The notes under the pieces are model-generated. The model saw nothing but the letters and a program-made list of their open reading frames with translations. It ran no database searches and was not told where the DNA came from. Positions 26,095-31,762 of a stretch of 31,762 nucleotides of DNA are shown here, piece after piece. How positions within the stretch are numbered: position 1 is the stretch's first letter; each line of letters opens with the position of its first letter. This DNA is from SLJK01 sp964567295 (GTDB lineage Bacteria; Bacillota; Dethiobacteria; DTU022; UBA8154): contig CAZMLU010000015.1 in NCBI GenBank assembly GCA_964567295.1, positions 1 to 31,762 of the forward strand, written 5' to 3'. The translations under genes were made by a program, and so were the position numbers.

Positions 26095-26895
26095 ATGCTT
26101 GAAAAAATCTTGGTCCCTATTTTACCCATGCATACAAAAGAAGCCCACATACGTATCGCTAATTTTGTCCAGAGTATGGAAGCAAAATATGTGCACCTGC
26201 TACATGTTTCCAGTGGGGGCACTGCAGCCCGCCTCAGGCTAAATGACTGGATCGAAAAGACAGCCCTGCTCTACCAGGAACACACGGGCAGTGAAGTGGC
26301 GACGCAAATTGCCGAAGGACATCCCGCCAGCACGATCTCCTATATTGCCGAAGAACTGGAAATGACCCTGATCTACCAATGGGGAAACTGCAAAAATATC
26401 TTCTGGAGCACCCTTTTAGGCAGCACTACCCAAGATGTAATTCGCCTGACCGAAACACCTGTTTTTATACAAAAATGCATACCCAGGGTCTTTAACGGGG
26501 AGGAAGTCGACCGCATTTTGTTCGCCACCGATTTCGAGGCAACGGCCCAAAGGACTATAGCTGTCTTAAAAAATATGAACCACTGGAGCGCAAAGCTATT
26601 TTTACTCAATGTCAGAGGAAGGGCCGGAGATCCCTTTATGGACCAGCGTCAGCGTGAATCCATCACCGAAAAAATGGAAGATATTAAAGAGGAGCTGATA
26701 ACATATTTCAGCCAGGTGGAAGCACAAAGAGCCATTGGAAGCCCTTCCAAGCATATACTGGCCAAGGCCAAGAAAAAAAAGGTGGACCTGATCGTATTGG
26801 GACGAAATAATAAACCTTCGATCTTAAATATTACCGGTTCCACCGCGGAAAATGTAATTGCCAAGTGCAGGGAGTCGGTGCTGCTTGTGCCTTAA
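26095..26895 (+). CDS. Universal stress protein, two UspA domains
   Basis: UspA-type proteins are small cytoplasmic nucleotide-binding proteins linked to stress tolerance. The first domain begins MLEKILVPILPMH and is degenerate at its nucleotide loop. The second begins VDRILFATDFEATA and ends with DLIVLGRNNKP, GSTAENVI and SVLLVP, which resemble the G-2x-G-9x-G(S/T) ATP-binding pattern with changes. The ATG at 26095 has GGAGG 6 bases upstream; an in-frame TTG at 26059 has none. The protein is then 266 residues. It precedes a BCCT osmolyte carrier, and Usp proteins are often found beside transporters. Codon choice looks more GC-rich than in the flanks. Confidence 0.85.
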   Translation: MLEKILVPILPMHTKEAHIRIANFVQSMEAKYVHLLHVSSGGTAARLRLNDWIEKTALLYQEHTGSEVATQIAEGHPASTISYIAEELEMTLIYQWGNCKNIFWSTLLGSTTQDVIRLTETPVFIQKCIPRVFNGEEVDRILFATDFEATAQRTIAVLKNMNHWSAKLFLLNVRGRAGDPFMDQRQRESITEKMEDIKEELITYFSQVEAQRAIGSPSKHILAKAKKKKVDLIVLGRNNKPSILNITGSTAENVIAKCRESVLLVP

Positions 26896-27162
26896 TAAAG
26901 TGATAATGAAACAGAGGAACGGTTCTTTTTTGCTCTGTAAATTTTTTAAGAAATCCTTTGCCATCCAAGGAGTTTTTTCCAAAAAAGGCATCGCTTAATT
27001 AAACGCACTCAACCTTACAACTAAATATTAACTAATAAGCAAAATATTGGATGGAAAGATGCTTCTAAATTTCACTAACTTGTTTGTTGGTTGCCCCTTT
27101 TCGGTTGGTAGAGAATGAGTCTTTGTAAATAGTTTTTTGTATTAAAGATTTCAAAGATCAAA

Positions 27163-28710
27163 ATGAGCACAGCAGCCGAATTGAAATTCTCTTCTAAATC
27201 AGCCGCTGTTCATAGTATAAAAGGAGGAAGTGTTCTGAAAAATAACACGGTCTTTATTATCTCCTTAATCTTTATCCTGGCCGTAGTCGCCCTGGGGATT
27301 TTCAGTCCCAATACCCTGGGCGAACTGGCGGGTTCTGTCCATGACTCAATACTGGAATATTTTGGATGGTTCTACCTCATGGCTGCCTTAGTGTTTTTAA
27401 TTTTTAGCCTGGTGATCGCTTTCAGCCGTTTCGGGAATATAAAACTGGGAGGTGACCGGGAAAAACCCCACTATTCCTATTTTGGCTGGTTCAGCATGCT
27501 CTTTGCCTCCGGGATGGGGATCGGGCTGATCTTTTGGAGTGTTGCCGAGCCCCTGTCTCACTACCACAGCCCACCGGAACATCTCGAGGCCTTAACCGGG
27601 CAAGCTGCTTCATTTTCCATGCTTTACAGTTTCCTGCACTGGGGACTACACCCCTGGGCTGTATATATCGTCATCAGCCTATGTATCGCTTATTTCTCTT
27701 TCCGACGGGGCATGCCGCCTTTGATCAGTTCGTGCTTTTATTCCCTGCTGGGTGAAGGAATCTACGGCAAATGGGGCTACCTGATCGATATTTTTGCTGT
27801 TTTGGCCACCATTTTCGGCGTCGTCACCTCTCTAGGCTTGGGGGCACTGCAGATAAACAGCGGCCTTACACACCTCTTTGGCATTCCTGAATCTATGAAT
27901 GTAACATTTATTATCATCGCTGTTGCCACGGTCTTATTTATGATCTCCAGTATGACCGGCCTAGATAAGGGCATCCAGGTCTTGAGCAAAGCGAACATGA
28001 TCGTTGCCGCCATCATGCTACTGATGCTGCTGGTCTTGGGGCCCACCGTCCATATCTTTTCTGTCTTCAGCAGTACCCTGGGTGAGTACCTGAACAGGTT
28101 GTTGGAAATAAGCTTGCAAGCCAATCCTTTTGAAGGGGAGACCGGGTGGGCTCGCTCATGGACTTTATTTTACTGGGCATGGTGGATTTCCTGGTCGCCC
28201 TTTGTGGGGGTCTTTGTAGCCCGTATTTCCCGCGGCCGCACCATCCGAGAGTTTATCCTGGGAGCGCTATTGGTTCCCACCCTGTTAACCTTTTTCTGGT
28301 TCAGCGTATTTGGAGGGACCGCCCTGAACATGCAGATCCACCAGGGAATTGAAATAGCTGGCAGGGCAGTGGATAACCCTCCCCTGGCCCTGTTTGCCAT
28401 GCTGGATTATCTCCCTTTTGGGGGGCTCATGTCCCTGATGGCCCTCATTCTCCTGTCGGTGTTTTTTGTCACCTCGGCCGACTCAGCAACCTTTGTGCTG
28501 GGTATGATGACTTCCCGGGGTAGCATGTACCCCTCCACATTGAAAAAAGCAACCTGGGGGCTCACTCAATCCGCTGTAGCTATGGTTTTGCTCTCTTCGG
28601 GAGGACTGGTCGCCCTGCAGGAGATGACCATTGCCGCTGCTCTCCCCTTTACCTTTGTTATGCTCCTGCTCTGTTACAGCCTTTATAAGGCACTGCATGA
28701 AGAAGTTTAG
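27163..28710 (+). CDS. BCCT family betaine/carnitine/choline transporter
   Basis: This is a 515-residue membrane protein with about 12 hydrophobic segments, of the family that imports betaine, choline, carnitine or related osmolytes with sodium or protons. Family hallmarks are GMGIGLIFWSVAEPLSHY, the Trp-rich stretch WAWWISWSPFVGVFVARIS, and SVFFVTSADSATFVLGM. The C-terminal tail is short, so osmosensing by a long tail as in BetP is unlikely. The ATG at 27163 lacks a clear ribosome binding site. AAGGAGG at 27221-27227 precedes an in-frame CTG at 27235, which would place the start right before the first membrane helix. The exact substrate cannot be told. It may help with salt stress. Confidence 0.93.
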   Translation: MSTAAELKFSSKSAAVHSIKGGSVLKNNTVFIISLIFILAVVALGIFSPNTLGELAGSVHDSILEYFGWFYLMAALVFLIFSLVIAFSRFGNIKLGGDREKPHYSYFGWFSMLFASGMGIGLIFWSVAEPLSHYHSPPEHLEALTGQAASFSMLYSFLHWGLHPWAVYIVISLCIAYFSFRRGMPPLISSCFYSLLGEGIYGKWGYLIDIFAVLATIFGVVTSLGLGALQINSGLTHLFGIPESMNVTFIIIAVATVLFMISSMTGLDKGIQVLSKANMIVAAIMLLMLLVLGPTVHIFSVFSSTLGEYLNRLLEISLQANPFEGETGWARSWTLFYWAWWISWSPFVGVFVARISRGRTIREFILGALLVPTLLTFFWFSVFGGTALNMQIHQGIEIAGRAVDNPPLALFAMLDYLPFGGLMSLMALILLSVFFVTSADSATFVLGMMTSRGSMYPSTLKKATWGLTQSAVAMVLLSSGGLVALQEMTIAAALPFTFVMLLLCYSLYKALHEEV

Positions 28711-28857
28711 CAGAGGGTTACGAAGCTTCCCTGAAAGTGCTTGAAAGTATTCCTTCCCTGCAAAAAATGTTAGCATCAGACGTGCAGGCCACTTTTGAAG
28801 GGGAGCCCGCTGCTAAGAGCTACGATGAAATAAATTTCAGCTACCCAGGTATTTTTG
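28701..28857 (+). pseudogene. Fragment of a serine O-acetyltransferase (CysE/EpsC-like)
   Basis: In the frame that overlaps the end of the BCCT gene, about 50 codons give EGYEASLKVLESIPSL, then DVQATFEGEPAAKSYDE and SYPGI. This closely resembles the N-terminal domain of long serine acetyltransferases, where the segment leads into a tyrosine-arginine pair and the hexapeptide-repeat domain. Here the similarity stops at about 28857 and the frame runs to a stop at 28902-28904. The start of the gene is also missing. It is a broken internal fragment, possibly left after insertion of the neighbouring transporter genes. Confidence 0.6.
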
Positions 28858-28883
28858 CTACCATCGTGTTAGTAAAAAGTATT

Positions 28884-29175
28884 TTAGGTCTCCTTTTCTT
28901 CTAAAAATTTCTTGGCCAACCACCCCGAAATTCCAGTAACGGTATCCTCTACTTCTCACCAGGCATATCCATCTTTTAATCAGGCCATCTTCATGTTTGT
29001 CAATAATTTTGAGTAATCTCCCCTTTGGAGCGCTATCTAGAACATCTTCTTCTGGCTTATCTTTTGTTCCTGCACTTTTACAAATTGCCAGCGTGCTTTC
29101 CTCATCAACTGTTATTATTGCTTCAATTTCTTGAGAGGCAATACTGTTTACTTCTTCTGTTTCTGCAAGCTTTGG
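28884..29175 (-). pseudogene. Decayed gene with a bacterial SH3-like domain
   Basis: On the minus strand one frame gives AICKSAGTKD, DVLDSAPKGRLLKIIDKHEDG and then, after a one-base shift, DGYAW, a TGA, EVEDTVTGISGWLAKKFLEE and a stop. The order, with a turn-rich segment, KG-LLKIID, a Trp and a final GW-x-x-KFL, is that of SH3b domains of cell-wall or secreted proteins. A frameshift and an in-frame stop show decay. No N-terminal signal peptide is visible upstream. The assignment is by pattern only. Confidence 0.45.
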
Positions 29176-29508
29176 GTATCATTATATTACAAATTCTTCA
29201 CACTTTTCGAAAACCTGTCTAAAAAGAAATATTGCGTGATAATTGCATTAATTACATTTAACAACTTGATTTGGTAAGCAGCTTTTGCGGTATATGCTCA
29301 CCTTTTTACTTCCAACTTTTACCATAATAACTTTATATCGACGGAAAGATATTATTATGTTAGAATTATTACTATAATTTGCCCATTATGCTACATAGCG
29401 AAGAGGCTAACTTTTTCTAGTATAAATGATGACAACGAGCAGTAGAATAGTTCTCGCCGCAGCAATAAAATCAGGGGGTAAGGGTTAAATGAAAGCTGGA
29501 GCAAGACC
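29176..29508. other. AT-rich intergenic stretch
   Basis: I see no gene, RNA or convincing regulatory element in this 330-base region between the SH3-like relic and the YaiI/YqxD gene. A purine-rich run (AGGGGGTAAGGG) around 29473-29484 lies too far from the ATG at 29509 to be its ribosome binding site. Confidence 0.4.
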
Positions 29509-29979
29509 ATGAAAATCATTGTGGATGCTGATGCCTGTCCTAAAAGAGCGCTGCAGCTCTGTCGCCAGTGGGGCCGTATATACGGGGTTCCTGTCTGGAC
29601 GGTTGCCAGTTTTAACCATAATATCGAGTCCGACCATCACCTCATCGTGGGTGATGCTTCCCAGGAAGCCGATATGAAAGTTTTAAACATCACGGAAAAA
29701 GGTGACATTGTCATTACCCAGGACTGGGGGCTGGCAGCTATGGTACTGGGAAAACAAGCAAGCTGCTTGAGCCCTGGTGGGCGAGAGTACAGTTCGGAAA
29801 ATATTGAGTTCTTTCTGGAAGAGAGAGAACTCAAAGCCAAATTGCGCCGCAGCGGGGGAAACACCAAGGGCCCCAGAAAGCGCACAGACGACGACAACCG
29901 GAAATTTGAAGTCGCACTGCAAGCACTCCTTGAAAAGAAGAAAAATAAGAATCATCCTGACGGGACAAGTAACTGCTAA
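29509..29979 (+). CDS. YaiI/YqxD family protein (DUF188, PIN-like fold)
   Basis: This 156-residue protein starts MKIIVDADACP, a hallmark of the YaiI/YqxD family whose fold resembles PIN-type nucleases. VGDASQEADMK, GDIVITQDWGLA with acidic residues typical of a metal site, and RRSGGNTKGPRKRT follow. The function of the family is not established; nuclease activity is only suggested by fold. The ATG has a weak GGAGC about 12 bases upstream. The basic, Lys-rich C-terminus is common in the family. A terminator follows immediately. It stands alone within the region between the tRNA-derived repeats. Confidence 0.9.
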   Translation: MKIIVDADACPKRALQLCRQWGRIYGVPVWTVASFNHNIESDHHLIVGDASQEADMKVLNITEKGDIVITQDWGLAAMVLGKQASCLSPGGREYSSENIEFFLEERELKAKLRRSGGNTKGPRKRTDDDNRKFEVALQALLEKKKNKNHPDGTSNC

Positions 29980-30006
29980 TGAAGTATGCCCATACTTCAT
30001 TATTTT
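29978..30006 (+). terminator. Intrinsic terminator after the YaiI/YqxD gene
   Basis: AATGAAGTAT (29978-29987) and ATACTTCATT (29992-30001) pair perfectly around a GCCC loop and are followed by ATTTTG. The hairpin overlaps the stop codon of the gene, so it most likely ends that transcript. Confidence 0.7.
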
Positions 30007-30163
30007 GTAGGGAGATTATCCTATCCGCTGCTTTCATGAAATTAGAATTTTATTGTATATTGAAAGGAGATTTTGGAAATATGCTTGAAATTAAAATATA
30101 AATTTTAAAATTGACAAATCCTGTTTAATGCTTTGATGTTTAATTAATAACTTGGGTGGTATT

Positions 30164-30577
30164 GTGAAACGATCAAATGTATTTACAATTTTACCCTTCT
30201 TTCTTGTACTGGCTTTAGCATCAACTGCATCTGCTTCTGATTTTCCAGATGGAGAAGGACGTGTGGCAGAGGAAAGAATTGAAAAGCTGGCCAGGAAAGA
30301 TTTGAAGGCTTGATCGAGGAAGGCTTAATTGATGCAGAGCTCTATGATGAATAATATGGCCCAGACGAGGATATTGCCAGGGAAGAGATCGCCATGATGT
30401 TGGACTTGTCTATTAAAGATGGTATCGAGGTAAATAACATGCCACTTGATCATGCCGACGAAATTACTGCAGGCTTTGAAAAATATGTTGAACTTGCTTA
30501 TGGGGAGGAGTTAATTACTGCCTATCCTGACAATACTTTTAGACTCTCGTGCACAGCTATCAGGGCAGAGGCCTCTG
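30164..30577 (+). pseudogene. Decayed S-layer homology (SLH) domain protein with signal peptide
   Basis: A GTG start gives MKRSNVFTI, a hydrophobic core and TASASDF, a typical secretion signal. After about 49 codons the frame ends at TGA 30311-30313. A shifted frame continues with FEGLIEEGLIDAELYDE, a TAA (30352-30354), then YGPDEDIAREEIAMML, AYPDNTFR and IRAEAS. These match SLH repeats, with P-D-x-x-I-x-RE-E-x-A and GYPDGTFRP...TRAEA patterns. The match ends abruptly near 30577. A frameshift, an internal stop and a lost 3' end show it is dead. SLH proteins anchor to the cell wall polymer. Confidence 0.75.
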
Positions 30578-30624
30578 GTATATACACTATCCACACATTC
30601 ATTACCGTAATGCTATTTGCACTA

Positions 30625-30963
30625 TTAAACCATTTCCACAAACCCAATCATAATATCGACAACTTCTCCCAGAATATCTTGGGGGGCTTTTTCATAGAAG
30701 GACACATTCCTGGCATGTACATCCAGCGCTTTTACCTGTTCACACATGACAACTCCTGCGGTTTTTGACCTTTCATCTAACTGTACGTGAAGAGGAAAAT
30801 CCCTATTTGTACTGGTAATTGGGCATACCATGGCAATTTTCGTGAAATGATTAAAAGTATTGTTGCTTACAACCATAGCCGGCTTTTTCTCTTTTTGCTC
30901 GTGTCCTGTTTGTGGGTCAAATTCTAAAAATACAATATCGCCCTGTTCTGGCATATATATCAT
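30625..30963 (-). CDS. mazF: MazF-like toxin (type II toxin-antitoxin endoribonuclease)
   Basis: MazF/PemK toxins cleave mRNA at specific short sites unless held by the antitoxin. The sequence has PEQGDIVFLEFDP, GHEQ, PAMVVSNNTFN, VCPITSTNRDFP (with the conserved Thr), GVVMCEQVKALDVHAR and a C-terminal helix. The Arg that usually follows the EQ segment and takes part in catalysis is Lys here (EKKPAM), which may weaken activity. I chose the ATG at 30963, which overlaps the mazE stop in TAATG and has AGAGG 7 bases upstream; in-frame ATGs at 30969 and 31002 are less suited. The product is then 112 residues. Confidence 0.9.
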   Translation of the reverse strand: MIYMPEQGDIVFLEFDPQTGHEQKEKKPAMVVSNNTFNHFTKIAMVCPITSTNRDFPLHVQLDERSKTAGVVMCEQVKALDVHARNVSFYEKAPQDILGEVVDIMIGFVEMV

Positions 30964-31202
30964 TACCATACCTCTTTGCCGGTTTGTTTTCCAGTATCCC
31001 ATTCACTGCACCGGTAATCACCTTTGTATTCAGCTATCCGTTCCTCCAAGGTCCTGTGTTTTTTTAAAGGAATGATAATTAAATTGTCGTTTTCAATTTT
31101 TATTTCTACTTTATCGTGTTCCTTTAAGTTTGCCATTTCCAGAATTGGCTTTGGCAGCCTAATCGCTTGACTGTTTCCCCATTTTTGAATGGTGGTATAC
31201 AC
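30963..31202 (-). CDS. mazE: MazE-like antitoxin (AbrB/SpoVT fold)
   Basis: It binds and neutralises the MazF partner and usually represses the shared promoter. The N-terminal half is a swapped-hairpin DNA-binding domain with IQKWGNSQAIRLPK, KVEIKIEND and LIIIPL. The acidic C-terminal half, ending DTGKQTGKEVW, would wrap the toxin. The GTG at 31202 has AAGAGG 8 bases upstream. A GTG at 31211 overlaps that site and is rejected. The product has 79 residues. It is coupled to mazF by a one-base stop-start overlap. The pair sits next to the tRNA end of the repeat-bounded region, a common place for an addiction module. Confidence 0.9.
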   Translation of the reverse strand: MYTTIQKWGNSQAIRLPKPILEMANLKEHDKVEIKIENDNLIIIPLKKHRTLEERIAEYKGDYRCSEWDTGKQTGKEVW

Positions 31203-31344
31203 TGGAATCACCTCTTATACCAAGTATATACCGCGTATCTACTCTTGTCAAATACGTTTAGGCTTACATTTTGCTTTATGCTGCTGAACGAGTTGAAGAA
31301 GAACGTATATTCCCGGTTGATGCGAAAAAATAATATATGTCATA

Positions 31345-31404
31345 TAAAAAGCTGGCAGTTACCCTGCCAGCTTTTTAGTGGAAATTATTTTCTGGTGTCG
31401 GGGA
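31345..31404 (-). repeat. Direct repeat copy 2: intact tRNA-Leu 3' end plus terminator
   Basis: This 60-base copy aligns without gaps to 25741-25800 (52 of 60 identical) in the same orientation. It covers the terminator, the CCA end and the acceptor-stem 3' strand of the intact tRNA. The interval between the two copies is about 5.5 kb. Confidence 0.75.
31346..31376 (-). terminator. Intrinsic terminator of the tRNA-Leu gene
   Basis: AAAAAGCTGGCA and TGCCAGCTTTTT form a perfect 12-bp stem around a seven-base loop, with a T run on the minus-strand exit. It begins 17 bases after the tRNA 3' end. A damaged copy lies in the repeat at 25741-25800. Confidence 0.85.
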
Positions 31405-31477
31405 TGGGAATCGAACCCACATGGTGTTAACCACACGGCCCTCAACCGTGCGCGTCTGCCTGTTCCGCCACCCCGAC
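31393..31477 (-). tRNA. tRNA-Leu (anticodon GAG)
   Basis: On the minus strand the acceptor arms GTCGGGG and CCCCGAC pair perfectly and are followed by A and an encoded CCA. The anticodon stem CACGG/CCGTG encloses TTGAGGG, giving anticodon GAG for CUC and CUU codons. A long variable arm (GGT TAAC ACC) and a T arm with GGTTCGATTCC are typical of class II tRNA-Leu. The length is 85 bases with CCA. A terminator lies just downstream. Confidence 0.96.
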
Positions 31478-31678
31478 ATATTCTCTATTTTTTATAAATA
31501 TAGCATAGAAATGGGTAAAAATCAAGTTTTGACAGTTTGAAATTAAAGCAAAAACTATAAAACTTGTCTTGCCTTCTTTTAAAAAAAACAATAAGGGTTC
31601 TGCCACTATTGCCATTTGTCTTGTTAATTGGATTATGAATAGTTATAATTAAGGTGTTAATTTGGAAGGAGCAAGAAT

Positions 31679-31762
31679 ATGAAACCAACCATTCCAGAAC
31701 CACACAAAAATGATTATATTAAATTTTTAGGGACTGCAGGCGCTCGTTTTGTTGTTTCCAAA
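31679..31762 (+). CDS. N-terminus of an MBL-fold metallo-hydrolase (cut by window end)
   Basis: Only 28 codons are present: MKPTIPEPHKNDYIKFLG, then TAGARFVVSK. The strand YIKFLGTAGARFVV resembles the first strand of MBL-fold hydrolases that begin with I-x-FLGT-x-G-R. The metal-binding HxHxDH motif lies beyond the window, so the call is tentative. The ATG follows GGAAGGAG at a good distance, which supports the start. It is transcribed away from the tRNA-Leu gene. Confidence 0.6.
   Translation, partial: MKPTIPEPHKNDYIKFLGTAGARFVVSK

Noticed and set aside
30352..30354. Reading the internal stop of the SLH gene as recoding
   Set aside because: The codon is TAA, not TGA, and a frameshift and a truncated end are also present, so decay is the simpler explanation.
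30586..30599. Shared 12-mer (ACTATCCACACA) with the region near 25813 as insertion sequence ends
   Set aside because: Short matches of this length are expected by chance in 31 kb, and no inverted repeats or transposase accompany them.
1..31762. CRISPR array, phage genes, integrase or transposase
   Set aside because: I found no regularly spaced repeats and no protein motifs of these kinds on either strand.

Overview
The window looks like a chromosomal piece (moderate to low G+C) of an anaerobic, Clostridia-like member of the Bacillota. The signs are a T-box leader, AGGAGG-type ribosome binding sites with many TTG and GTG starts, a ClpC gene with a CtsR-type operator, GatCAB, and a HesB-like gene read through a selenocysteine UGA. 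No marker gene names the genus. One 100-N assembly gap lies at 10713-10812.

Region 1-8207 (+) is one aromatic amino acid operon behind a T-box leader: aroF, tyrA, aroA, aroC, aroB, aroE, aroK and a fused aroQ-aroH gene. It encodes all seven steps from erythrose 4-phosphate plus PEP to chorismate, then chorismate mutase and prephenate dehydrogenase on the tyrosine branch. Several genes overlap or abut, which suggests translational coupling.

Region 8242-12474 (-) holds an ABC-class ATPase of unknown role and a Lon-related protease gene. The protease gene is broken twice: by the N gap, which is flanked by identical 55-bp copies, and by an internal deletion with a frameshift near 10530. A CsoR-like relic follows. 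On the + strand at 12945-13259 is a complete HesB-like selenoprotein with a UGA codon and a SECIS-like hairpin.

Region 13330-18240 holds a gatC-gatA-gatB operon (-) whose GatA has lost all three catalytic residues of the amidase triad, and a divergent nicotinate phosphoribosyltransferase (+). A histidine-kinase tail relic, a DUF1786 gene, stand-alone carB and convergent clpC follow, up to 25342.

Region 25741-31404 is bounded by 60-bp direct repeats (52/60 identical, ungapped) that contain the last nucleotides of a tRNA-Leu gene and its terminator. Between them lie a universal stress protein, a BCCT osmolyte transporter, a YaiI/YqxD protein, MazEF and at least three decayed genes (serine acetyltransferase, SH3-like, S-layer homology). 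This looks like an old genomic island or a gene-turnover hot spot at a tRNA. The window ends with tRNA-Leu(GAG) (-) and the first codons of an MBL-fold hydrolase (+).
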